From contig CAJPOT010000002.1 in assembly GCA_905372355.1 (NCBI GenBank), positions 165,078 to 229,077 on the forward strand: a stretch of DNA of 64,000 bases. Reading direction: 5' to 3'. Under the pieces are notes generated by a model that saw nothing but the letters and a program-made list of their open reading frames with translations, did no database searches and was not told the DNA's origin. The translations under genes were made by a program, and so were the position numbers. The DNA is from an uncultured Selenomonas sp. Its GTDB lineage: Bacteria; Bacillota; Negativicutes; Selenomonadales; Selenomonadaceae. This document shows positions 34,505 to 43,190 of the stretch, one piece after another (the first letter of the stretch is position 1; each line of letters begins with the position of its first letter).

Positions 34505-35281
34505 TCAATACACGACGCTTTCCAAAAACAAGCCGCGTGCAGGCGCGGTCGCCGAGGCACGCTTTCGCTCGCGGCTCGCGAGGATCGCGGCGAAGTCCGC
34601 CCGCGTGCGCCGCCCCCTGCCGACATCGACGAGCGTGCCGACGATGTTGCGCGCCATGTGGTAGAGGAAGCCGTTCGCATGGAAGCGAAACTCAATCCTC
34701 TCGCCCTCGATGCGTCTGCCCTCGGCGCTGTACATCGTGCGCACGGGCAGCATCGGCGCACCGCCTGCGGCACGAAACGCCGAAAAGTCGTGCGTGCCGA
34801 GGAGCAGCGCCGCCGCCTCGTTCATCGCTGCAAGGTCGAGCGGCGTGCCAACGTACCAAGCGTAGCGTTCGCTGAACGGGTTCGGCATCTCGCCCTCCTG
34901 TATGCGATAGATATACGACTTGCTCTTCGCGCTGTGACGTGCGGAGAAGTCACGCCCTTCTTCCCGCGCCGCCTTGACGACGATATCGGGCGGCAGGACG
35001 CTGTTCATCGCACGCACGATGCGCTCTGTCGGGATGCGCCCGTCCGTAAAGAAGTTCACGACCTGCCCCATGGCGTGAACACCCGCATCAGTGCGTCCTG
35101 CCGCCGCCAGTTCGATCGCATCGCCGAAGACGAGCGCAAGCTTTTCCTCCAGGACGTTCTGCACGGCGCGGATCGGCGGACTCTGACGCTGGAAGCCGTG
35201 GTACGCCGTGCCGTCGTAGGCGACGGTCAAACAGATGTTGCGCGCGCGCGCCTTCATCCTTTCCTTATGCTCGCGCTTCAT
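34505..35281 (-). CDS. truA: tRNA pseudouridine(38-40) synthase TruA
   Basis: 258-residue TruA. The catalytic Asp lies in AAGRTDAGVHAMGQVVNF; the N-terminus has VAYDGTAYHGFQRQ, and the RNA-binding and C-terminal domains are complete. The ATG at 35281 overlaps the ecfT stop (ATGA). A second in-frame ATG eight codons later is possible. Linkage after ecfA1-ecfA2-ecfT is common in Firmicutes. Confidence 0.95.
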   Translation of the reverse strand: MKREHKERMKARARNICLTVAYDGTAYHGFQRQSPPIRAVQNVLEEKLALVFGDAIELAAAGRTDAGVHAMGQVVNFFTDGRIPTERIVRAMNSVLPPDIVVKAAREEGRDFSARHSAKSKSYIYRIQEGEMPNPFSERYAWYVGTPLDLAAMNEAAALLLGTHDFSAFRAAGGAPMLPVRTMYSAEGRRIEGERIEFRFHANGFLYHMARNIVGTLVDVGRGRRTRADFAAILASRERKRASATAPARGLFLESVVY

Positions 35282-36084
35282 GCGATCCCGCCGAACTTCA
35301 AGGCGGCGAGCGCCGCGAAAAAGAGTGCGCCGAAAGCGTAGGCGACATAGTCGATGGAGCTGATGCGCAGCGCCTTCATCTGCGTGCGTCCGACGCCGCC
35401 GCGATAGCAGCGCGCCTCCATCGCCAGCGCGAGGTCGTCGGCGCGGCGAAACGCCGAAATGAATAGCGGCACGAGCACGGGCACGAACCCCTTGACGCGC
35501 TCGATGACGCTTCCCTCCGTGAGGTCTGCGCCACGCGCCTGCTGCGCCTTCATGATCTTGTCAGCCTCCTCGATCAAGGTCGGCACGAAACGCAGCGCGA
35601 TCGTCATCATCATGGCGATCTCGTGCGCGGGTACACCGACGCGCTTCGCGGGCTGCATGAGGGTTTCCAAGGCATCGGTCAGGGCGAGCGGCGAGGTCGT
35701 ATACGTGAGGAGCGCGGACAAGAGAATCAGAAGCGCCAACCTGAGTGCGATGAAGAAGCCCTTCGCCGCTCCCTGCCAAGTGAGGTCGAAGAGCCATACA
35801 TGGAAAAAGGCGTCGCCCGGCGTGCTCACGAGGTGGATGACGAACGTAAAGGCAATGATCCACGAGAGCGGTTTCAGCGCCTTGAGCATCAAGAGGAGCG
35901 GCACGTGGCTGACAGCGATCAGCGCCGCCGTGAAAGCCGTTAAAGCCGCATAAGCGAGCGGCGAGTCAAAGACGAAGATCGCCGCAAGGAAAAAGAACAA
36001 CAGGACGATCTTCGTGCGCGGATCGAGGCGATGCAGGAGCGAGTCGCCCGGGAAGAACTGCCCGAGCGTGATGTCCTTCAGCAT
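35278..36084 (-). CDS. ecfT: ECF transporter transmembrane protein EcfT
   Basis: 268-residue integral membrane coupling subunit of a group II energy-coupling-factor vitamin/metal importer. At least five hydrophobic segments, FFPGDSLLHRLDPRTKI near the start, and the coupling-helix motifs KAQQARGADL and AMEARCYRGG. It overlaps ecfA2 by 7 bases. No substrate-binding S component is encoded nearby, as expected for a shared module. Confidence 0.93.
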   Translation of the reverse strand: MLKDITLGQFFPGDSLLHRLDPRTKIVLLFFFLAAIFVFDSPLAYAALTAFTAALIAVSHVPLLLMLKALKPLSWIIAFTFVIHLVSTPGDAFFHVWLFDLTWQGAAKGFFIALRLALLILLSALLTYTTSPLALTDALETLMQPAKRVGVPAHEIAMMMTIALRFVPTLIEEADKIMKAQQARGADLTEGSVIERVKGFVPVLVPLFISAFRRADDLALAMEARCYRGGVGRTQMKALRISSIDYVAYAFGALFFAALAALKFGGIA

Positions 36085-36941
36085 AGTCTTCGCCTCCCCA
36101 GAGCCTCTTTGATGCGCACTGCGCCATCCGCCGTGTCGAAGGCGGCGGGATCGAGATCGAGTCCCTTCTCGCGCAGCTCTTCCAGAAGCTCGACGAGATG
36201 CGGCGCACGAAGCCCCGCCTCCGCCAGTCTTTCCTTGGCGAAAAAGACCTCACGCGGCGCACCTTCGAGCGTCACACCGCCCGCGTGCATGACGATGAGG
36301 CGGTCAGCATAGTGCGCGATGTCGTCCATATTGTGCGAAACGAGCACGATGGTCACGCCGCCCTGTTCATGCAGTTCGGCAAGACGTGCGAGGAGTGCAG
36401 CGCTCGCACGCGGGTCAAGTCCCGCTGTCGGCTCATCGAGCACGAGATAGCGCGGCTTGAGCGCCAGAACGCCCGCGATCGCCGCACGCCTCCTTTGCCC
36501 TCCGGACAGAGCGAACGGCGACCGCGCCCCAAACTCGGAGACAGGAAGCCCCACGAAGTCCAGCGCCGCCCTCACGCGCTCCTCGACCTCCTGCGCGGAA
36601 AGCCCGAGACGCGTAGGGCCAAACGCGACATCCTTTTCCACCGTCTCCTCGAAGAGCTGATGCTCGGGGTACTGGAAGACCATGCCGACGCTGCGTTTCG
36701 CCTTCTTCGCTTCCGCGCCCTTCTTGCCGATGTCCGTGCCGTCGACGAGAACTGTGCCGCTGTCGGGCTGCAGAAGGCCGTTGAGATGCTGCACGAGCGT
36801 CGATTTGCCCGATCCCGTATGCCCGGCGAGCGCCGTGAAGCTGCCCGCCTCGATCGTCAGCGAGACGTCCGAAAGAGCCTTGCGCTCAAACGGCGTGCCG
36901 CGCATGTATGTGTAGTCGATATTTTTCAGCACGATGGACAA
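36078..36941 (-). CDS. ecfA2: ECF transporter ATPase EcfA2
   Basis: 287-residue ABC ATPase. Walker A GHTGSGKSTLVQHLNG, Q-loop VFQYPEHQLFEETVEKD, signature LSGGQRRRAAIAG, Walker B YLVLDEPTAGLDP. The YPEHQLFEETV segment is typical of EcfA2. Pairs with EcfA1 under EcfT. It overlaps the end of ecfA1 by 16 bases. Confidence 0.94.
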   Translation of the reverse strand: MSIVLKNIDYTYMRGTPFERKALSDVSLTIEAGSFTALAGHTGSGKSTLVQHLNGLLQPDSGTVLVDGTDIGKKGAEAKKAKRSVGMVFQYPEHQLFEETVEKDVAFGPTRLGLSAQEVEERVRAALDFVGLPVSEFGARSPFALSGGQRRRAAIAGVLALKPRYLVLDEPTAGLDPRASAALLARLAELHEQGGVTIVLVSHNMDDIAHYADRLIVMHAGGVTLEGAPREVFFAKERLAEAGLRAPHLVELLEELREKGLDLDPAAFDTADGAVRIKEALGRRRLC

Positions 36942-37765
36942 AGCGCACTCACCAATTCCCTATCCGTCAAGAGATCCTGCGGCAGCGATATGCCGTCCGC
37001 GCGAAGGAGCGCCGCCAGCTCGACGGCGAGCGGCACGTCGAGGCCACGCGCCTTCATGCCCGAGACGTCCTGAAACACCTCGCGCGGCGTTCCCTCCGCC
37101 GCGATGCGCCCCTCCTCCATGACGATGACGCGGTCGGCGGCCGCCGCCTCCTCCATGAAGTGTGTGATATAAATGACGGTGATGCCCCTCTCGCGATGAA
37201 GCCGCTGCACCGTCTGCAAGACCTCCTGCCTGCCCAAAGGATCGAGCATCGCCGTCGGCTCGTCGAGCACGAGGCAGCGCGTCCGCATCGCCAACGCGCC
37301 CGCAATCGCCACGCGCTGCTTCTGCCCGCCCGACAGGAGGTGCGGCGCCGCCGTGCGATAGCGCTCCATGCCGACGGCCGCGAGCGCGTCTCTCACGCGC
37401 ACGCGGATTTCCGCCGGCTCTATGCCGAGGTTTTCCGGCCCGAAGGCGACGTCGTCCTCAACGACAGCGGCGATGATCTGATTGTCGGGATTCTGGAACA
37501 CCATGCTCACGAGCTGGCGGATGCGCCAGAGCTCCTGCGTCTCCTTCGTATCCAGCCCCGCGACCGTACATCGGCCCTCGGTCGGCAGGAGGAGCGCATT
37601 GAAGTGACGCGCCAGCGTCGACTTACCCGAACCGTTCGTGCCGAGGACGGCGAGGAACTCGCCGTCGGCGATGGACAAGGAGATGTCGGAAAGCGCCCGA
37701 TAAGCGTCCTCTTCCCCCGCATGGAATACATGCGAAAGATGTTCGGCACGAATGAACTCCGCCAC
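36926..37765 (-). CDS. ecfA1: ECF transporter ATPase EcfA1
   Basis: 279-residue ABC ATPase. Walker A GTNGSGKSTLARHFNAL, Q-loop VFQNPDNQIIAAVVEDDVAFG (EcfA1-typical), signature LSGGQKQRVAIAG, Walker B LVLDEPTAMLDP. The GTG at 37765 was chosen because GGGGAGG lies 8 bases upstream; the open frame and an ATG continue seven codons farther but lack a site. First gene of ecfA1-ecfA2-ecfT-truA. Confidence 0.93.
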   Translation of the reverse strand: MAEFIRAEHLSHVFHAGEEDAYRALSDISLSIADGEFLAVLGTNGSGKSTLARHFNALLLPTEGRCTVAGLDTKETQELWRIRQLVSMVFQNPDNQIIAAVVEDDVAFGPENLGIEPAEIRVRVRDALAAVGMERYRTAAPHLLSGGQKQRVAIAGALAMRTRCLVLDEPTAMLDPLGRQEVLQTVQRLHRERGITVIYITHFMEEAAAADRVIVMEEGRIAAEGTPREVFQDVSGMKARGLDVPLAVELAALLRADGISLPQDLLTDRELVSALCPSC

Positions 37766-37854
37766 GCTTCTTGCCTCCCCTGTCATGCACGGACGAAAAA
37801 CTGCCGCGCCCTTCTCCCAGCTACCGCAAATCACGCGGTCAACAAAACACCCCC

Positions 37855-37883
37855 ATTATACCCGATTTCAATCGTCAACACAA
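37855..37883 (-). promoter_or_regulatory. Promoter of the ecfA1 operon
   Basis: Minus strand TTGTGT, 17-bp spacer, perfect TATAAT (37855-37860), about 90 bp upstream of the GTG start. The -35 is weak. Confidence 0.5.
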
Positions 37884-37891
37884 ATAAAATT

Positions 37892-38569
37892 TTAGGATAA
37901 CAATTCCAATCTTCCCGCCTCCATGCGATAGAGGCTGTCAGCGTAGTCTGCCGCCTCACGTTCGTGCGTCACGAGAAGGACTGCCTTGCCGCGCGCCGCC
38001 TCTTCGCGCAGCAGCGTGAGGACGAGGCGCGTATTCTCGTCGTCAAGATCGCCCGTCGGCTCGTCGAGCAGCAGGACGGCGCTGTCGCGCACCAGGGCGC
38101 GAGCCAGCGTCAGGCGGCGCAGCTCGCCGCCCGAAAGCTCCGTCGGATCGGCGCACCTGAGATGCGCGATGCCGAGGCGCTCCATGAGCTGCTCAGCACG
38201 CGGCTTCGCCTCTTGCGCCTCACCGTAGAGCGAGCACGGCAGCAGCACGTTCTCTTGCACCGTCAAGCTGGAAAGCGCCATGAGCGTCTGCGGCGCGAGG
38301 CCGATCTGCCGATTGCGCAGCCGGGCAAGCTCCGCCTCTTCCAGTCGGTAGATGTCCGTATCACCCAGGAGCACGCGTCCCGTGCCCGGCTCCATGAGGC
38401 CTGCCAGCATTTTCAAAAGCGTGCTCTTGCCGCTGCCCGAGCGTCCCGTGATGGCGATCAAGGCACCCGCACGCAGCGAGAAGTCCGTTTCCTCGACCGC
38501 CATGAAGAAGCCCTGCGGCGCACTCGGCCGCAGGAAATCCCGGCTGATTTTTTCTGCACGAAGTTCCAT
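37892..38569 (-). CDS. ABC transporter ATP-binding protein (MacB/LolD type)
   Basis: 225-residue ABC ATPase. Walker A GRSGSGKSTLLKMLAG, signature LSGGELRRLTLAR, Walker B VLLLDEPTGDLDD. It belongs to the MacB/LolD/FtsE class that partners FtsX-like permeases, here the next gene upstream, with which it shares a TGATG junction. Such pairs export or extract substrates rather than import them. The substrate is not evident. Confidence 0.9.
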   Translation of the reverse strand: MELRAEKISRDFLRPSAPQGFFMAVEETDFSLRAGALIAITGRSGSGKSTLLKMLAGLMEPGTGRVLLGDTDIYRLEEAELARLRNRQIGLAPQTLMALSSLTVQENVLLPCSLYGEAQEAKPRAEQLMERLGIAHLRCADPTELSGGELRRLTLARALVRDSAVLLLDEPTGDLDDENTRLVLTLLREEAARGKAVLLVTHEREAADYADSLYRMEAGRLELLS

Positions 38570-39759
38570 CACATATCCTCCCGCAGCGTCACATCCATGC
38601 GCCGCACCGTCCAAAGCGCCGCGAGCGCGGCGGAAAGAACAGCGGCGCAAAAAGCCCCTGCCGCCAAAAGAGCGATGCACGAAGCGTCGGGCAGAAGGTA
38701 GGGCCGCGCAAAACTGTCCTTCAAGAGTGCGGTAAAAGGCAGCAGCACGAAAGCGCCCGCAAGGACACCGCCCGCCGCGCCAAGAGAGGACACGATGAGG
38801 GCTTCGGCGAGGACGATTCGCGCGAGTACGCCTCTCCTTGCGCCGCTGATGAGGAGCACGGCGAACTCCCCGCGTCTCTCCGCGAACACCAGTCGAAAGG
38901 CGAGCGCCAGAAGCCCGATGCACAGAAGCCAGACCACGAAGAGCAGGACGCCGACCGTCCCCGTGACGCCGCCCAGTCCCGCCTCCACGCTCCGAACCAT
39001 GCCGTGTGCGGGCCGCGCCGCGAGATCGGGATAGGCAGCGGAAATCGCCTGCGCCACGGCCTCAGGGCTGAAGTCGGGCGAGGTCTTGACGAGCACGGCG
39101 GAAATCGCCTGCTCGGGATCGACACCCTGAAACGATGCGAAATCCAAATCCGCCGCATTCTTCATCATGGCGCGGATCGTCTCTATATTCGCGTAGACCG
39201 CCGTATCCATGCCCGTTCCCGTCGGGCTCAGGCGACCGACGACGCGGCACGGCACATTGTAAAACTTCAGCCGCCTGTCTGCGGGCACGGAGATGCCGCT
39301 GCCGCAGAGGATGTCACCATAGCCGACGTCTCCCGCATAGCTCTCCAAAAGCCACGGCCGGATCGTGAAGTCCGTCGCCGGATCGAAGCCGATCAGCTGC
39401 ACCGCTACAGAGCAGCAGCCGGCATTTGCCGACGTCAGGAAGAACTGCGGTGCGGCGCGTTCGACGCCGGGCAAGGACGCGATTTCTGCAAGGCGCGAGG
39501 CTTCCATGTAGAACTGAAGCGGCTTTCCCTGCACGAGCACGCCTTCCAGGCCGCCGTCCGCCTGCGCCGCCTTGGGCAGAACGAGAATGTCTGCGCCCAG
39601 ACGCTCCTGAAAGCGATTCAGGCCGTTCTGCAAACTCAAGACGACGAGCGAACCGCCGAAGAGCGCCAAAGCGAGCAGCGCCGCCACCAGCCCCAGCGCG
39701 GCGGTGCGCGAAGGATTCCTGCGGCAGTTCCGCACGGCAAGAAAGCGCGCGAAGCTCAT
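38569..39759 (-). CDS. FtsX/MacB-like ABC transporter permease
   Basis: 396-residue permease with an N-terminal membrane segment (about residues 20-44), a large extracytoplasmic domain of about 200 residues, and three C-terminal membrane segments. The periplasmic domain contains an unusual CC pair (NAGCCSVAVQ). Layout fits mechanotransmission ABC proteins. Encoded with a DUF4418 membrane protein and the MacB-type ATPase, with 4-base and TGATG junctions. Confidence 0.88.
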   Translation of the reverse strand: MSFARFLAVRNCRRNPSRTAALGLVAALLALALFGGSLVVLSLQNGLNRFQERLGADILVLPKAAQADGGLEGVLVQGKPLQFYMEASRLAEIASLPGVERAAPQFFLTSANAGCCSVAVQLIGFDPATDFTIRPWLLESYAGDVGYGDILCGSGISVPADRRLKFYNVPCRVVGRLSPTGTGMDTAVYANIETIRAMMKNAADLDFASFQGVDPEQAISAVLVKTSPDFSPEAVAQAISAAYPDLAARPAHGMVRSVEAGLGGVTGTVGVLLFVVWLLCIGLLALAFRLVFAERRGEFAVLLISGARRGVLARIVLAEALIVSSLGAAGGVLAGAFVLLPFTALLKDSFARPYLLPDASCIALLAAGAFCAAVLSAALAALWTVRRMDVTLREDM

Positions 39760-40169
39760 CGGTCAACCCCCTTCCGATAGCAATAAACATCCAGGCAGGC
39801 GAGCAAGATCAACACGACGGAAATCGCCCTGGCCGCAGGATGCATCACCGTATGGCAGCGCATCGTCTCCATCATGCAGAGATCGATCATTGTTCCCGGC
39901 AGGAGGAAAGCCAACACCGCTGCAGGAATCATCGTCAGAGCCAGCCCCATCTTGATTTGGGCGCGCGGAATCAAAGCGTGCAGCAAAGAGATGACGAAGA
40001 GCACAGCGGCAACACCCGTGAGCGCCTCACCCGCCCAGTGGCACACCATCCACTTGCCGTCCGCCTGCTGAGCGCAAGGCGCAAGGAACGTGCGCATACC
40101 GACAAGAAACGCACCGCTTGCGAGCAAGAGCAGGATGTCGGTGATCTTAAACCTCCGCTTCTTCTCCAA
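39756..40169 (-). CDS. DUF4418 family membrane protein
   Basis: 137-residue protein with four hydrophobic segments and conserved-looking Cys/His residues (FLAPCAQQ, VCHWAGEA, MMETMRCHTVMHP), matching DUF4418. The family has no known function, but members regularly sit beside a MacB-like ATPase/permease pair, as here, suggesting one export system. The Cys/His pattern near predicted membrane edges could bind metal or heme; this is inference. Confidence 0.8.
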   Translation of the reverse strand: MEKKRRFKITDILLLLASGAFLVGMRTFLAPCAQQADGKWMVCHWAGEALTGVAAVLFVISLLHALIPRAQIKMGLALTMIPAAVLAFLLPGTMIDLCMMETMRCHTVMHPAARAISVVLILLACLDVYCYRKGVDR

Positions 40170-40270
40170 ACAAAACTCTCCTTCCTTCTTTTGCCAAACA
40201 TTTTTCCCATCATAGCAAAATAGATAATTATTTTCAAGTATATATTCCCTTAGTACACCATGTTTCTACA

Positions 40271-40312
40271 AAAAAAAGCTCCCGAACGGACCTATCCTTC
40301 CGTTCGGGAACG
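40271..40312 (-). terminator. Intrinsic terminator after the first HD-GYP-like gene
   Basis: Minus strand GTTCCCGAACGGA pairs with TCCGTTCGGGAGC, then TTTTTTT. It lies about 30 bp after the stop at 40340. Confidence 0.88.
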
Positions 40313-40339
40313 CTCCCCCATAGAGCCGTATTATCATCT

Positions 40340-41725
40340 TTACATGCCGCCTGCTGCTGTTTTCTCTACAGATTTCGCCTTTTTTCCCGCCTCGGAACTG
40401 GACAGAAGATATTCGACCTTGATGTTTGGCATCGTATTGAGGTCGATGAACTGTCCCTCAGACGTCTGCACGACCGGCAGGGCGTTCATGCGCGAGCCGT
40501 CGATATAGACGATCTTCGCCACCTCACCATTGGAAAGCTTGACCCAATTGCCGTTAAGGGTGCTGGAAAAGTTGCGGATGAAGACGATGCCGTACTCCGC
40601 ATCCAGACGTCCCGCAATACACTCGTCTGAAATAACAGAAAAGACCTCGAACGGAGAACGTCGTTTCGCATAATAGCGGCGCGATGCCATCGCGTCGTAG
40701 GTGTCTAAGATGGCGAGAATACGTGCAAACTTGCAAATTCCGTCCTTCTTCATTCTCTGCGGATAGCCCGAACCGTCATTTCGTTCATGATGCTGCAATA
40801 CAGCCTCTACGACCTGCTTATCAAGTTGCAACGAGGAACGAGAAACAATGTCATAACCTAAGCGAGCATGCTTCTGCATAAGACGGCGCTCTTCCGGCGT
40901 ATAAAGTGCGATCTTCCTGAGAAAATTCGGTGCGAACGAGGTATAGCCAATATCCATGAGAAACGCCGCCAAGATCAGTCGCTGCCTTTCCTGCGCCGAC
41001 ATCTTGAGCCATTGCGCCATGAGTCCGGCGAGAACCGCGACGCGCATCGTATGATGCAGCTGGTATTCGCCGATCGTCTCCATATTGTAAATATGTGTGA
41101 CCGCCTTCGCACTCGAAGAAAGCGGCGCGAAATTGCGCGAGATCGCCTCCGCCTCCGCCGTGTTGATGCGGCCGTTGGAACGTACTGAACTGAAAAATCC
41201 CTGTAGCTCCTCGAAGCACGCTTCATACTGCTCAAGATACGCTGCTTCAAGCACTGAAGTCTCGCGCAGCACGACACCTGACTTGGATGTAGGCCGATGA
41301 TCTTCTTCCTCAGGCACAGGAGCCATCTTCTCGTGATACGCCTCTTCTGGGACTTCAGCCTGCACTTCCTTCTTCGCCTTTGCCGCCCTCTGAGCTGCCC
41401 GCTCCTCGACCGCTGCCAAAGCCTTTTTCTTTGCTTCTTCTGCAGACGCAAGCACCGCCATCGCCGCTTGCGTCTGCTCGCTCGACACCTTTGAGGCAGC
41501 GTCCAGCTCTTTCTTCACCTGTGGCGACTCGGCAACTTCGGCAGACTCATCTGCATCGGGCAGCAAAATGCGGACGAAGACTATCCCCCGCTGCTCGAGA
41601 TATTCGATTCGCTGCTCATCGAGCACCGTCCCTTCGCCCAAGAGGACGGACATATCCTCAGCATATACCGTTCGCCCAATGACCATACCTGTTTTCAACT
41701 GGTCAACAGGATACTTCTTCAACAT
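40340..41725 (-). CDS. HD-GYP-like domain protein with degenerate HD pair (paralogue 1)
   Basis: 461 residues. The N-terminal DUF3391-like module (LKKYPVDQLKTGMVIGRTVY) is followed by an Ala/Glu-rich variable linker (about residues 75-150) and an HD-GYP domain. QHHERNDGSGYP (the GYP hallmark), HHTMRVAVLAGL and MQKHARLG are intact, but the HD motif reads MDIGYTS instead of HDIGK-x-x. Loss of that metal-ligand His suggests weak or no phosphodiesterase activity and possibly a cyclic-di-GMP-binding role. The C-terminus has a repeat shared by all three paralogues (NGNWVKLSNGEVAKIVYID). The ATG at 41725 follows AGGGAG. Confidence 0.82.
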   Translation of the reverse strand: MLKKYPVDQLKTGMVIGRTVYAEDMSVLLGEGTVLDEQRIEYLEQRGIVFVRILLPDADESAEVAESPQVKKELDAASKVSSEQTQAAMAVLASAEEAKKKALAAVEERAAQRAAKAKKEVQAEVPEEAYHEKMAPVPEEEDHRPTSKSGVVLRETSVLEAAYLEQYEACFEELQGFFSSVRSNGRINTAEAEAISRNFAPLSSSAKAVTHIYNMETIGEYQLHHTMRVAVLAGLMAQWLKMSAQERQRLILAAFLMDIGYTSFAPNFLRKIALYTPEERRLMQKHARLGYDIVSRSSLQLDKQVVEAVLQHHERNDGSGYPQRMKKDGICKFARILAILDTYDAMASRRYYAKRRSPFEVFSVISDECIAGRLDAEYGIVFIRNFSSTLNGNWVKLSNGEVAKIVYIDGSRMNALPVVQTSEGQFIDLNTMPNIKVEYLLSSSEAGKKAKSVEKTAAGGM

Positions 41726-41821
41726 CCACTTGCACTCCCTTGCAGATCGCTGCAAATTGCGGAAGAATTTATTCTCATGCAAAAATTCCTCGGCAAATCT
41801 TCAAAGCAACAACAATAAATC

Positions 41822-42994
41822 TTATGCCCCCTGTACTTCATTACTCGTAAGCAAGGACACAATCTTAATATTGCCGTTCGTGTTGAGATCAAGGAACTCC
41901 CCTTCCATTGTCTGAACGACCGGCAATGCATCGAGGCGCGATTCATCGATATAGACAATCTTGCCCACACCTCCATCACTGAGCCTGACCCAACAGCCAT
42001 TCAAGGCTTGTCCGATATGGCGGATGAACGAAACGCCATACTCCGTATCCAGGCGACCTTTCAAGATGTCATCAGCAAGAATTTTAAATACATCAAAAGG
42101 CGATCGCTTTCTCTTATAAACGCGGTTAGAAGCCATCGCGTCAAAGATATCCACGATAGCAAGGATGCGGGCAAAGCCGCAGATCTGTTCCTTCTTCAGT
42201 CTTGACGGGTAGCCCGATCCATCGTTTCTCTCATGATGCTGCAGTACAGCGCCGACAATCTGCTCATCCGTCCCGAGCGCAGACCGGGCAAGAAGTTCCT
42301 GCCCTAAGCGCACATGCTTCTGCATGAGCCTGCGCTCCGCATCGCTGTAATAGCCCTGGATCTCAAGGAATTCCGCCGCGATGCGCGTCGTACCAATGTC
42401 CAAGAGAAAAGCCGCCATAATGAGACGATCCCTCTCCGACGCACGCAGTTTGAGGAATTGCCCCATAAGTCCCGCAAGAATGGCAATGTGCATGCTATGG
42501 TGGAGGCGATAATCCTCTTCCGTCTCCATATTGTAAATCTGCACGATCGCCTTTGCACTTTCACACAGCGGCAAAAACTTCCGAGTCAACAACCGAGCAG
42601 TCTCCACATCAATGCGTGAGGTCGTCCTCGTGGCAGCATAGAACTTCTTCAGCAAGGCAAAAACCTCGTCATATTGCCGCACATAGGAATCATCCTGAAG
42701 TCGCTCCTTCTTCGGCGCAACCTTCACAGGCATCTTCTCATCTGCCTCGGCAGGAATCTCGCCTCGCTCCTCATCTTCCCCGAGCGACGGCGGATTTGGC
42801 GCTGAGATCGCTTCCTCCTCGTCCTCCGCCTGAATATACACGGAAAAGATGTCGTGATCGGCAAGGGAATCGAGCATCTTGGACGTGAGCACCGTTCCTT
42901 CGCCCAAAAGGACCGTCATATCGTCCTTGTATACATCCCGTCCAAGAATCATGCCTTCCCGCAGGCGGCCAATAGAACACTTCTTCAACATCAT
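41822..42994 (-). CDS. HD-GYP-like domain protein with degenerate HD pair (paralogue 2)
   Basis: 390 residues, same layout with a shorter linker. N-terminal LKKCSIGRLREGMILGRDVY, HD-GYP core with HHSMHIAILAGLMGQF, LLDIGTTRIA in place of HDIGK, MQKHVRLG and HHERNDGSGYPSRLKK, then the shared C-terminal segment NGCWVRLSDGGVGKIVYID. Tandem ATGs follow GGAAGGG. It lies 96 bp after paralogue 3 is passed and before paralogue 1. A TATAAT lies upstream at 43106-43111. Confidence 0.82.
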   Translation of the reverse strand: MMLKKCSIGRLREGMILGRDVYKDDMTVLLGEGTVLTSKMLDSLADHDIFSVYIQAEDEEEAISAPNPPSLGEDEERGEIPAEADEKMPVKVAPKKERLQDDSYVRQYDEVFALLKKFYAATRTTSRIDVETARLLTRKFLPLCESAKAIVQIYNMETEEDYRLHHSMHIAILAGLMGQFLKLRASERDRLIMAAFLLDIGTTRIAAEFLEIQGYYSDAERRLMQKHVRLGQELLARSALGTDEQIVGAVLQHHERNDGSGYPSRLKKEQICGFARILAIVDIFDAMASNRVYKRKRSPFDVFKILADDILKGRLDTEYGVSFIRHIGQALNGCWVRLSDGGVGKIVYIDESRLDALPVVQTMEGEFLDLNTNGNIKIVSLLTSNEVQGA

Positions 42995-43190
42995 CCTGCA
43001 CCCTTCCATGGCGAAACAGCCGGGTACGTCATCGAAACGTCCATGCCCGATGGTATCCGACTGCTTTTCTTTCTCCGCCCAAAAATTCCTACAATCGTCG
43101 CATTTAATTATATCATAATTCCTTCTTGAATGCTACTGTTTTCGGCAAATAGCAACGCGCGGGAAGATAGCAACGCGAGCAGAAAATTTA

